A stretch of DNA of 64,000 nucleotides from Teratosphaeria epicoccoides (lineage: Eukaryota; Ascomycota; Dothideomycetes; Mycosphaerellales; Teratosphaeriaceae): the NCBI GenBank assembly GCA_021401465.1, contig JADDMT010000083.1, positions 62,001 to 126,000 of the forward strand. Reading direction: 5' to 3'. The translations under genes and the position numbers were made by a program. Below the pieces are notes generated by a model that did not search any database, was not told the origin of the DNA, and worked only from the letters and a program-made list of their open reading frames with translations. The stretch's first letter is position 1. Every line of letters begins with the position of its first letter. This document shows positions 43,336 to 53,801 of the stretch, piece by piece.

Positions 43336-44874
43336 ATGAATTTCAATATCCTTTCTAGATGGCTCTTATCGGTGGTGGTGGTGTTTTTGGCAGCTGCGTC
43401 GATGGTCAAGGCGACCAATACAACAGCAAAAGAGGCTGCCGCACTGCTGTCGGGTATGCCTGAGTGCGGTGTTAGTCAGACCAACAATCCAAAGGCTGAA
43501 CGTAGGGTCGTCAATCCGGCATGCATGCTAACCACTCGTTAGCGGATTTGCCTTGTGACAGCGATCCAACATAGCCCCTGTTCGTTAGCCGACATCAATT
43601 GCAGTTGCAGCAACACGACGCTGGCTGCTCAGGTTGAGTCGTGCGTGCAGGAAGCATGCAGCGTTCGGAGCCAGCTGTGTAAACATCCTCGCATGTCTGA
43701 TCATAAACGGCCGCATAGACTGACGGAGACGTGACCATAGTGACGAAGAATGCTACTGAGACGATCTGCTCACGACCCGTTCGAGATCGCACGAAATCCG
43801 TCTCCATTCCTGGTATTGTCGGCGGTATCCTGGCTGTAATCGCCTACATCTTGCGCATGATCGCTCGCCTCCCCTGTTTCGGAGATCAATTGGGATGGGA
43901 CGACCTCGTGCTAGGCATCGCCGTCCTGGAGGTCATTGTGCTGAGTGTGCTTTCTGTGGAGCTTGCGAATACCGGCCTGGGTAAAGACGTCTGGGCCATT
44001 CCTGCGGAGAACATAACCAGGATGTTAAAAATCTACTATTACGATGAGACGATGTATCTGACGGGACTCCCACTCGTGAAAATTGCGATCCTGATGTTTT
44101 ACCTGCGGGTCTTCCCTCAGCGGTGGTTTCGGATATCATGTTATTGCGCCATCGCCGCCATCGCGGGATACGGCATATCATTCCTGCTCGTCTCAGTCTT
44201 CCAATGCAATCCGATCAACCTGGCCTGGCTACACTGGAGCGAAGAATATGCTGGCTCCTGCAATAATATCAACGCTCAAGGATGGGCGTCGGCGGCTCTC
44301 AACGTCTTCTTGGACTTTGTTGTCATTTGCCTTCCCTTCCCGGTGGTGGCCAGCCTCAGGCTGAACACCCGCAAGAAGATGTTGCTGATGCTGATGTTTT
44401 CCGTTGGCTTTCTTTCCACGCTTGTTAGCATACTCCGCTTGCAGGTGATGGTCAAATTCGGCGGGACCACCAATTTCACTTGTAAGCTCTCTCAACATGA
44501 TTTCTCGTTGCTACACTGCTGACGCCACGACGAAAGGGGACTACGTCTCGGTCGGGTATTGGTCTACGTCAGAAATAGACCTGGCCGTTATCTGCGCCTG
44601 CCTCCCTGGAATCCGATCACTGATCAGATACAGAGCGCCACGCGCAATGGGCGTGAGCACGGCAAGCGATTCAGAAGCTATGAACTCCTCCGGCTTTTCC
44701 CACGGCAAATCTACTCCTGTCCCGCCGGAACTCATCAAAGGCGAATTCATACCTCTCGCTGAAGTTCAAACGCGTGAGTATGACGACGCCCAGAGGCAGC
44801 AGAGGCACCGCAACGACACACGCTGGTACACAATGGCGCGCGGCCGCGTGGAGCCTGTCGGCGTAGCAATGTGA
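43336..44874 (+). CDS. CFEM-domain Pth11-like seven-transmembrane receptor
   Basis: Exons 43336-43470, 43543-43678, 43729-44481 and 44537-44874 sum to 453 residues in frame. Intron 1 has GTTAGT, a perfect GCTAAC branch site and TTAG. Intron 4482x is GTAAGC..GCTGAC..AAAG (44482-44536). Intron 2 (GTAAAC..GGAG) is the least certain. The protein starts with a signal peptide (LLSVVVVFLAAASMVKA). Next is a CFEM domain: MPEC, RICLVTAI, SPC, INCSCSN, VESCVQEAC and TICSRPVRD supply its eight cysteines. About seven hydrophobic helices follow, with WDDLVLGIAVLEVIVL and the WDYVSVGYWSTSEIDLAVIC segment typical of the family. The tail is cytosolic and charged. Pth11-like CFEM receptors act in surface or host sensing in plant-associated fungi; the ligand here is unknown. 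Confidence 0.85.
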
Positions 44875-46978
44875 ATGGGGTGATTGGGTCAAGGGAGGTC
44901 GATTTGCAAGCACTGTCAACGTGCGGTGCAAAGGTCGTTGCCGTGGCAAAGATGTATGGGTACGGGGCCCTACCAGCAATTGGCCTTCTCGGTGTTCGCC
45001 CAGCTGTACCTCCATGCATTGCAGTGTTTAAAAGCTGTTCCCCGCGAATCCGGGTCGATGCTCGGCTTCTCATTGTGCTTCGCGATCGAGCCTTGAGCCT
45101 TGAAGCCCCCACGACGATTCTCCGAGTTCTTCGATGGCGCGCTAGGATGGAGAGGCGAAACCCTACACCGATGTCGACGCCAAGTCGGGCCCAAGCATGT
45201 GCAGAGTAAATTAAGCTTTCTACGGTGCGCCACGCGAGCAACGACTGCGTGCCAGGGCAATCCCTTTTCCCTCCTCACTACTTTGACTCTCATCAATCGG
45301 GTAACGAATGGATGTTGTCAGATAGCATACCTTGACCAATCTCTAGGCGGGTCTTGCACTTACATTGAACATAGTACCATTTGGCGATACCCGAAAAGCC
45401 TCTAGGCTGGTGCGGTCCGTTGTCCATGGGGAAATCTCGCAAGTTAATAAATGAATCCTGGACGATATGCAGCGCTTGATTGGTCTGCTCCCCCATTCAT
45501 AAGGCACGGACAAGGAACAACCGCTGGAAAGTGTCCTCACTTCACTAGGTATTCCAAGCAGAGACCCTAGATCTATCTTAGCCCACCTTGCTGCAGATCA
45601 GATCCATGCCTTTGCGGTGTGTTTCCGGATGTGGTCCTTCGTTACGTAGACCACCCGTTGGATATGTGTAGCATCTGGCCCGCAAACGAGTAAGCCCTTG
45701 GCCAAGACGCTCGAAACTGCACTTGCCTCCACGGAAAGCGGGCCAGGATCTTTCTTCTCTCTCTGGCGAGCTCTTGTCCCTGAACGAAAGCGAGCTCGTA
45801 CAAGCGCAGGCAAAAAGCGAGGAACGCGAGTAGGCCCCGGAGAGTCCCCTTACAATCTGTACCACGTTAACCTAGGCCTGGTACTACGTCTGTAATGACC
45901 CTTCCGGAATGCCGCCTTTGCCGTCCTCTATTTATGGGGCCGAGGTCACTTAAACTTCGATGTCGACATTATCAAACCGATTGAGTATTACAAGTCACGG
46001 CTGTGGCTGAAGTGTCAAAAAAGACTATGTTATGGTTAGCTCTGGGTCTAGGTAGGTCGAACATGCTTAGAGCGAATAGACCCGGGACCTTGATCGTCGA
46101 AGCTGGATTATCACCAGCTGCGCAACCGCATATCATTGGACATGGCACCCAGAAACGCGACTACTTTGCTCAACGTTATTTCATGATCGAGCAGCAAGAG
46201 CAGGTTTTCGAGAGGTCTATGACCGCTCCGTCGGCTCATACCATGTGTAGCTTTGACTGCCGGACGATGCACGGCCGCTTGGTGTCTTGTACCTCCGACC
46301 CGGTGCTCTCGGAGGCTGCCGAGCTCAGGCTGCGATGATTGCACTGGATAGCCACCTACGCCCACGAACATCCGATTGGGTTGATGGCAGTCAGTCAAAT
46401 CAACAAGCAGCCAACTGTGACATCAAGCAGTCAGACGTGAAGCAGTCGAGGGAGGTTGTAAACGTAGTGCGCAGCTAGGACGGGCGCACTGGGTTGCAGC
46501 TACTGTACAGCTAATATTCTGCGCACTGCGTTTACAACCTCCCTTGGTTGACTAGCAATGCAGTAATGCGAATACTAGCAATACAAATCAATGGGGTAGA
46601 CACAAACATCTCCATGTCTTTGTATCGACTCTCGACTCTCATGCTTCTCTGGCCCCGCGAGCGGACCGCCCAAATTCGGCTGTCACATGAAACGTTGGTA
46701 AACCTTATAGGTAAGAGGTACAAGCCGAGGCTGCAGGATGACCGCAGGCGCAGGCACATAGACATAGCCCCGTACGATCCATTTTCCACACCGTCTATGC
46801 GAGAGCGAGTTGGACGGAATCTAGTTCGTTGGCTGGTCGTCGCCCTCAACTGACTCCGAAATGGTACTCTTCTCGTCGTCATCCACAGCTCGCAGCATTA
46901 TCCTCGCTCATAGCCATAACGGGCTCTGTTGAACGGCATGAATGTCGAGCACATCAGAGCTCAAGTCTCGGCGAGGAC
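44875..46978. other. gene-poor interval with one long inverted repeat
   Basis: 2.1 kb without a convincing gene. It holds the inverted repeat at 46450-46543 (separate entry). ORFs up to 116 codons overlap on both strands and show no domains. The frame upstream of the P450 ATG (from 46829) is open but has no family resemblance. Confidence 0.45.
46450..46543. repeat. inverted repeat, 24-bp arms around a 46-bp loop
   Basis: The left arm 46450-46473 (GGGAGGTTGTAAACGTAGTG and four more bases) and right arm 46520-46543 are reverse complements at 23 of 24 positions. They could form a long hairpin in DNA or RNA. The loop itself contains a smaller palindrome-like AGCTACTGTACAGCT. No ORF or transposase is nearby. 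It lies 436 bp before the P450 start. Confidence 0.85.
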
Positions 46979-48609
46979 ATGAATTATTGCGTTCCGATCC
47001 CGACAATAGTACTAGCCGCTGGCGGCGCTCTGCTCCTCTGCGCCACCTATACTATCGTAGCGGCCTTCGTTTCGCCAGAAACTCGTTTCTGGCAACAGCA
47101 AGAATGCGTAGGGAAGCGGACGAGATGGTTCGCAGACTTCTTCGCACGCCTCTACTCCCTCACAGGTACTCGGGCCCTGGTAGACGACGGCTATGCACGC
47201 CTTTCCAAACAGGGGCGCCCTTTCGCGTTGCCGCAATTTGCAGATGACTCGCTGCTCGTCTTGCCTCCAAACAAGATCAAGGCACTGATTGGGAAGTCGG
47301 ATGACGAGATCAACCTCCTTCTGGTTCTGCGTGAGGCACTCGCAGCCAAATACACCGGCGACAACGACCTCGCAGTCGATCCGTTCCACTTGGACGTCGT
47401 GCGCCATCAATTGACCAGGAAGTTACCACTCCTGACGAAGGCCGTGCATGACGAGCTCGTCCTTGGCTTCGCGGATCAATGGAACCTGGAAGACAACGGC
47501 GGTCAATGGATTGAAGTCCGTGCGATGAAGACTTGCATGAACATTATCAGCAGAGCCGCCAACCGCGTCTTTAGCGGCGAGCAGCTATGCCGGAATCAGG
47601 CTTTCCTAGATCATACGAGAGAGTATGGGAACGGCGTCTTCAGAAATGCGGCGATTATAAATATGCTGCCAGGTTGGTTGAGGCCAATACTCGGACCATT
47701 GATTGTGATGGGGAATCAGAGGCATGTCAGGGCTTGTCAGGCAATTGCTAGGCCGGTCATCGGTGAGCGTATTGAGCGCATGAGCAATGGAGAGAAAGAT
47801 GAACAGAATGTAAGAATGGCTGAACTGCTGATCCCGAGGGACTAGCTGACAAAGCGCAGACGGACGCCCTCCAGTGGGTAATCGAAGAAGCGTTCAAGCG
47901 CAACTCACCGCTTGAACTCAGCCCAGATAGAATATGTCGTCGCTTGGTCCGCCTTAACATGGTCGCCATCCACACCACATCCATCACAATGACCAACACG
48001 CTCCTTGATCTCTACAGCTCACCTCGCTGCGACGAATTCGTCTCGGGTCTACGAGAAGAAGTCAGCAGAGCGCTCGCGGCGAATGGCGGCAAGTGGACAA
48101 AGCGCGTCGTCAACGACCTGGTCCGCATCGACTCGACGATCAAAGAGTCGATTCGCAGTTCCAGCCTGGGCATTGTCGGCTTGACAAGAATGGTAACGGC
48201 ACCTCGCGGCATCGACCTCGGCGATGGTATCCACGTTCCGCACGGTGTCAGAGTAGCTGCGCCGATCGCAGGGATCCATCGAGATCCCGAGAACTATGAG
48301 AATCCGGAGGAGTATGACGCTTTCCGCTTCGCGAGATCAAGGGCAACATTCAGCGAGAATGGGAGGGTTCTGGATAAGAAGGCCCAGGGAATCGTGACGA
48401 CCAGTGATGCGTTCTTGACCTTTGGACATGGGAAGCATGCGTGCCCGGGACGGTTCTTCGCGGCGCAGGAAATGAAGCTTATGCTTGCGTATGTCATTTC
48501 GAATTACGATGTTAAGATTACAGGAGGCGCCAGGGTGAAGAATTTTGACTTTAAAGGGGCGTGCGTGCCGTCGCCGAACGCTAAGCTGCTCGTGCGGAGG
48601 CGACGGTAA
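46979..48609 (+). CDS. cytochrome P450 monooxygenase
   Basis: Exons 46979-47809 and 47860-48609 give 526 residues; the 50-nt intron runs GTAAGA..GCTGAC..GCAG. The ATG at 46979 is chosen because it directly precedes an N-terminal membrane anchor (IPTIVLAAGGALLLCATYTI). After the splice the I-helix region reads LVRLNMVAIHTTSITMTN. The ExxR pair is in KESIRSSSLG, and the heme-binding motif is FGHGKHACPGRFFAAQE with axial Cys472. The pattern resembles fungal ER-anchored P450s of the ent-kaurene-oxidase/trichothecene type used in secondary metabolism, but no synthase gene lies in this window, so the substrate is unknown. The nearest neighbour is the broken amine oxidase, convergent with it. Confidence 0.93.
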
Positions 48610-48737
48610 AATGTTTGTAAGGCAGTCCAATCCGCAGTACGAGCGACCCAGCGCTCAAACCTTGGTGCGGAAACCACGACGATCATTTCACTCGATACAG
48701 AGCCTTCCCAGACGCCAGTACTGCGAGCAACCAAGCC

Positions 48738-50848
48738 TCACAGCCTCGCGCTTCCCGGCGCGCAATACGAATTTGCTCTCTCCTTCTCATTCCCAACAAT
48801 CACCGATCTATTGTCCCTATCACCCGGCACATCCAGACTCGGATTCGCCTCGAAGAAAATCACTTGGCTTTCACGGAATCGAGTGGATCTCCACCGGCAT
48901 TACCGGCCAGTCCTCAATCCTAGGGCTATGCGTCAGTCCAAACACCGACCAGACCACCACATCCGTGTCTCGCACATCCTCATTCCGGGCGACTGCATCA
49001 GCGGCACCGCCGATTTCCTTTCGAGGTTGCAGTGTAAAGCGGCCGCTGGCGCAGAGCTCGTCGTCTTTGTATTTGGTGACCCAGAGGTGGTGTTGCGCAA
49101 ATGCCGCACGCTGCGCTTGCACGGAGTTTGGATCGGCGAGGAGGAGTTGGTCCGGTGGTGGGACGAGTTTGTAAGCTACATTCTTGCCGCTGATGCGGTT
49201 CGTCTTGGACTCGTTGAGGACCCTGGAGACGCGATTGTGCATTGGCGCGGCGTCTGTCCAGCCGGACTGTGTGATGGGCGTCTGCTCGATCTTGTAGAAA
49301 TTGCCCATGGGGTTGGTCTCGGGTTTCATAGGAACGCTGTGGGACTCTTCGATTGCTACGATGTTGTTGTGGCCGACAATTGCCGGGTCGATGCGGGAGA
49401 CGAAGATGTGCTGATGGTTCTGCGCAAGGACACCAGGATTCACGACGTTGTCGTATTCGCTAGTCTTGCCTGGACCAATGTTGACGCAAGACATAATGCC
49501 TGTTGCACGGGTTTCGATCTCGGTCGCACCGTTCTCGTCAAACTTGTAGGCGAAGATGTATTCGTAGTTTGCAGGCGTGATTTTGAACTGCACAACAAGC
49601 TCGCGGCGGCGCGTCACCACAGCACGGTTAGTCCTCCAGTGTGTGTGCTTCCAATTGATGCCGTTGTCCTGCTCGTGGAGGCAGACCACATTCGGGTGGC
49701 CATTCACTGTGCCGTCTGATCGAACAGTGTGCGCGTCAAAGTATTTGATCACACCTAAGCAGTCGCAGCCGAGTGCGAGGTTATCTGCACAGTCACCTGC
49801 TCCACCATCGCCGAAGTCGAAGGCTTGTTTGCGCTGGAATGGAGAGCTGGCATGACCGTACAGCACCGTCATCTCCGAGATGGCCATTCTGTAGAACACG
49901 CTGCGGCCATCACAGTGCACATCGTGAAGCACAGCGCCTTCTCGTGGGCCGGAAGAGACTCTGAATCTCCATCGCTGCCACTCGACGAGCGAAACATCGT
50001 TGACATCGAATGAAGAACCATGCGGCTGCAGCACATGCAATGGCTTAAGATCCTTGCGAGGGCCGTCGGGAAGCAATTTTGGTACGTATTCGGCGTTCGT
50101 GCAGGGCTGCGATGCATTGGCTGCTTTGTCACGGGTTGTGTCATGAAGACTGTCACCTTTGCCACCAATAGCCAGCTTATCTATCCGGACGATATCTTGC
50201 TTGTGGGCGTCCATAACTGGACTGAGTGGCAGTGGGAATGCATAGAAGTTGCTGTCAGCGTTGCCATTGCGGATGTCTTGACCAAAGACCAAGCCCTGGG
50301 AGTACCGTCATCGGTGATGTCGAGACCGCCGTATGGTCGTTCGGTATGTCAGCGTCATATGATCAAAGGTTACGGACGGCATTTTATAATGTCACATTCA
50401 CCCAAGACTCTATCACAACTTCGGTGTAGTCTAGCAGGTTCAACTCTCCGATCGTATCTTGAAACATCTTGGACTTTTGACAGACCTGCACAAGAGGCAT
50501 GGTGCTTCTTCCCAATAACTTCTCGCCTGACCCGCTGACCACTTTCCACGTGAATAATAGACTCATGGTAAACCAGAATCCAGTCCTTGCTAACAACGTC
50601 GTACTGTGTTTTCGCCAGACGCGGAGGCCGTGGCGACGAAGCGGGCAACTGACCAGAATGCTCAAGATCAAGGAATGGAACAAGAACTGCTTTCGCAGGT
50701 TCTTGCAACCAGATCTCGCGGTACACTGTAGCGTGCTTGGATGAAAAGGCTTAACGGCCCCCCTCGCGGTTTCAGTTCCCGATCTGGAGAGCTGCTGGAG
50801 GGGATGTAGAGCCGTTGTAGCTGGGTGTGGGGCAGTATGAGAAGCCAT
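48738..50848 (-). pseudogene. copper amine oxidase, disrupted
   Basis: The longest open piece (48871-50292, 473 codons) holds most of a peroxisomal-type copper amine oxidase catalytic domain. It includes CDCLGVIKYFD, the cofactor site ANYEY (the Tyr that becomes topaquinone), the copper-ligand segment NHQHIFVSRID and the later QHHLWVT. Upstream, N2/N3-domain sequence continues to an ATG at 50848 but in alternating frames: breaks occur near 50727, between about 50480 and 50560, and around 50290-50390, where a probable intron has lost its AG. Downstream the frame stops at 48871, while homologous sequence continues in another frame to a TGA at 48738 and would have ended ARL, a peroxisomal-type tail. 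An intact gene would deaminate primary amines. At least four lesions make it a pseudogene, unless the open core is still translated. Confidence 0.8.
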
Positions 50849-51377
50849 GAGAAAGGATCTGATGCGAGGGAATGGAGGGCAGTATTGTTGCAGTGAGTCT
50901 GCAGAGCCACTGCATATGCCGTCCACCTGCACCATCCTCGTCTGGGACTGCGTATCCAGGATTGACTGGAGCGATGTCAGGCGTATCCGTGGAGCAGCGA
51001 GATGTGAGCCGCCCATCTGGAGAATCTTGAGGCTTTGTATGTTCTTGCTCTCCGACTCCTACGTGGCTTCGTTCCAGCGTACTTGTTATCTTCTACATGA
51101 TCATGGCACAGACATATCCTCCGGATGAGCTAGAACTATGTTTGGTTGGCTGTACTTTCATGATGCGCAAAAGCCAGTCACGTGATTCATTGGCATCCAC
51201 GCTGAGGGTTCAGGCTGCGAGGTCAAAGCGTGACTGGGCAAGCAGTCAGGAGGCGCACACTTCTGCGTGAGGAGAGCTGGTGCACCGAGCTGCGCCCGCG
51301 GCGCCAGTCGGTCAGACTCAAGCTGCGAAGGACGAGCACAGTTGCAAGCACCTCGCTTCTTACCCAAGCGCCAGACT
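50849..51377. other. intergenic, no gene seen
   Basis: 529 bp between the amine oxidase remnant and the MetRS stop codon; only frame extensions of neighbours are present. Confidence 0.4.
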
Positions 51378-53246
51378 CTAGAACTCGCTGACCAGTCTCG
51401 GAAACAACATGCCCTCTTCACCATTCTTCAACTTGACCAACGGCACGCCGTACTCATCATCCTTGCCCACAATAGCCCACTGCCATGACCTTCTCTCGCG
51501 ACTCACACCCAGCATATCCAGCATGCGCGCCGCGCTTTTCGGAATGAAAGGCTGCATCAGGATACCTATCAACCTCAGACCCTCCGCGGTGAGATAAATA
51601 TGTCTATCCATCTCCGCTTCCAACGCCTCCGGCGACGAACCCTTCTGGTGCAGTGCGTGGAGAAGATTGCCAGTCGTATCGGACGCGACTTCCCTCAGCT
51701 GAGTCGAGAGGAGCCAGGGTGAAGACTGCTGGAGGAAATGATTGATGTTGTAGACTTGATGCATGAGACGCTGGAGGGCGCGGTTCGGCAGGAGGTCTTC
51801 CATCCAGCGGTCAACTTTGGCGCTTATTACCTTCAGATCGCCATAAAGTCTTCGTCCGTGTTGTGCCGACTCGTGACTTACAGCTGGATGACGATCTGTC
51901 TCGTGATCGAAGTCAGGATGGGCGTAGCGCTTGATCGCCCTCTCCACATCCCATCCTTTACCCCTCATGATCCGGGAAACCAGATTCCCCAGACCGCCTT
52001 GTAACCCTTTCTTATACTTATCGACGACGTAGCCATTGTCGTAGTCTGCGTCGTCGGTGATACCGCCGTCATGGATCAGATACCATCTCATAACATCAAT
52101 GCCAAAGCGATCGAGCGCGAAGAATGGGTTGACGACGTTGCCCGTGGATTTAGCCATCTTCTGTTTACCTAATGTCCAGTGCGCGTGCGTGAGGATCTGC
52201 TTGGGTAAGGGCAGATCGAGAGCCATCAGAAAAGCAGGCCAGTAGATGCAGTGAAAGCGCATGATGTCTTTGCCGACTACATGGACGTCTGCAGGCCAGC
52301 CGCCTGCGTGCTCGGATCCAGGAGCGAACGGGTAGCCGGCTGCTGTGGCATAGCTCAGCAATGCATCGAGCCAGACATAGATCGTCTGAGACGCATCCGT
52401 CGGTACCCTGATACCCCACTGCAGCCTGTCGTACGGCCTGCTCACGGAGAGATCCTCCAAGCCGGCCGACACCTCGGATACAACCTCTGCCATCCTCGCC
52501 TTGGGCACGACAAATAAAGGGTTCCTCTCGTAATACTCCAGCAACCTATCTCTGAACGCCGAGAGCCGAAAACGATAATTCCTTTCACTCGTCCACTCAA
52601 CCTCCTTCCCCGTCTCAATGCTCACCATGATCTTCCTCCCGCTCTTCGGCTCCACGATGACGTGCACCTGCGCTTGCGGGTAGAACGTCTCGTCACTGAC
52701 GCTGTACCATCCCTCGTGCTTGCTTTCGTAGATCCAGCCCTTCTCCTGCAGCATCTGCCACGCGTGCTCGACGCCCTCTACATGCATGACATCTGTCGTC
52801 CTGATAAATCGATCGTACTCGACGTCGATTTTGCCCGCAAGTGTCTCGAACACTTGGGCCCCGCTGTCGCAAAAGTCTTTGGGTGAGACGTTGGCCTGGG
52901 CAGAGGCTTGCTGGATCTTGAGACCATGCTCGTCGGTTCCTGTCAAGAGAATTGACTGGTGAGATTTGAGCGCTTGCCAGCGTCTGAGGACATCGGCGAG
53001 GATCATGGTGTACATGTGGCCGACGTGCGGGGCGGCATTGACGTAGAAGATGGGGGTGGTGACATAGAATGGCTTCGTCGGGCTCGATGGCGATGAAGCC
53101 GCGGCAAGAGAGCGAATTTGGCGGACTTGGCGTTGCTGGCGGCGATGGCAGCCGTGACAGAGCCATGCAGGCCTCCATCGTCGTAGAATCAGCGAGTGGA
53201 GCGGCGTGAGCGCCTGCAGCGGAGATGTGACGGATGCACGCCGCAT
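51378..53246 (-). CDS. MSM1: mitochondrial methionyl-tRNA synthetase
   Basis: I start at the ATG at 53246 (622 residues), which begins MRRASVTSPLQALTPLHSLI and continues Arg-rich without acids, a mitochondrial presequence. The frame is open to 53321, which would add 25 residues. The class-I catalytic core starts at KPFYVTTPIFYVNAAPHVGH with the HIGH-type HVGH, followed by GTDEHGLKIQ. The KMSKS loop reads KMAKSTGN. An anticodon-binding helical domain follows, with AAGYPFAPG and YVWLDALLSY before it. It charges tRNA-Met in mitochondria. Compared with cytosolic MetRS it lacks the zinc-knob insertion and C-terminal extensions, as expected for the organellar enzyme. It stands between accessory genes but is itself housekeeping. 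Confidence 0.92.
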   Translation of the reverse strand: MRRASVTSPLQALTPLHSLILRRWRPAWLCHGCHRRQQRQVRQIRSLAAASSPSSPTKPFYVTTPIFYVNAAPHVGHMYTMILADVLRRWQALKSHQSILLTGTDEHGLKIQQASAQANVSPKDFCDSGAQVFETLAGKIDVEYDRFIRTTDVMHVEGVEHAWQMLQEKGWIYESKHEGWYSVSDETFYPQAQVHVIVEPKSGRKIMVSIETGKEVEWTSERNYRFRLSAFRDRLLEYYERNPLFVVPKARMAEVVSEVSAGLEDLSVSRPYDRLQWGIRVPTDASQTIYVWLDALLSYATAAGYPFAPGSEHAGGWPADVHVVGKDIMRFHCIYWPAFLMALDLPLPKQILTHAHWTLGKQKMAKSTGNVVNPFFALDRFGIDVMRWYLIHDGGITDDADYDNGYVVDKYKKGLQGGLGNLVSRIMRGKGWDVERAIKRYAHPDFDHETDRHPAVSHESAQHGRRLYGDLKVISAKVDRWMEDLLPNRALQRLMHQVYNINHFLQQSSPWLLSTQLREVASDTTGNLLHALHQKGSSPEALEAEMDRHIYLTAEGLRLIGILMQPFIPKSAARMLDMLGVSRERRSWQWAIVGKDDEYGVPLVKLKNGEEGMLFPRLVSEF

Positions 53247-53456
53247 GAATAATGGTGGGTGGTGTGCAGACAGTGGGCAAGTGCAGCACGTTGTAGGGCA
53301 AGAGCTGTCCCAAACCGGCAAGCGCGCTCAACATCAACGAAACATGACTCATCGAGATCACCATGAATCAGGTACATGTAGCATCAATGAACCGATCTGA
53401 AGTCACGTGTGCTTGCTACCACCCACGTGACACCAAGCACATCTCGATTCCAACCA

Positions 53457-53801
53457 TCACACCCAGCACTATCACCCCCAGGTCAGCCGCCCGTCTCGAC
53501 CACCGGAAGACGACTTGGGAAAGTAGCACTCACACACCACCTCGAGCGAATGTTGTCAATGTAAACGCGCGTGCAACTTCGTGATGCTGCTGGCGAATCT
53601 CCCGGCGGGTCGCACTGGTGGCAACAACGGTCAGCTTTTGATATTGCTCCAAGCCGAGCAGCCCAGCAGATCGAGCACACGCACTTCCAACTGCACTGGG
53701 TGATAAGGGTCGCAGATATCGCCGTAATTGGCCGAGTAGCACTCGTTGCCTGCCAGGGCGGTGCTGACTAAGAAAGGCAGGAGTGCGAGTATCGGACGCA
53801 T
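53457..53801 (-). CDS. small secreted cysteine-rich protein
   Basis: Three exons, complement(53457-53468, 53534-53614, 53685-53801), code for 69 residues. Intron 1 (70 nt) is GTGCGT..GCTGACC..ACCAG; intron 2 (65 nt) is GTGAGT..GCTGACC..ATAG. Both have textbook fungal signals. The start MRPILALLPFLVSTALAG is a signal peptide, and the ~51-residue mature chain has six cysteines in the segments NEC, DIC, LEC, RSC and WCC. A TATA box lies about 83 bp upstream (53884-53890). No family is recognised; the form is that of fungal effector-like or antimicrobial-like secreted peptides, but that is inference from form only. If intron 2 is retained, the end reads VSATFPSRLPVVETGG and only five cysteines remain. 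Confidence 0.5.

Noticed and set aside
53483..53680. Single-exon reading of the cysteine-rich locus
   Set aside because: It lacks the signal peptide and begins mid-sequence; the three-exon model explains the same bases with good splice signals.
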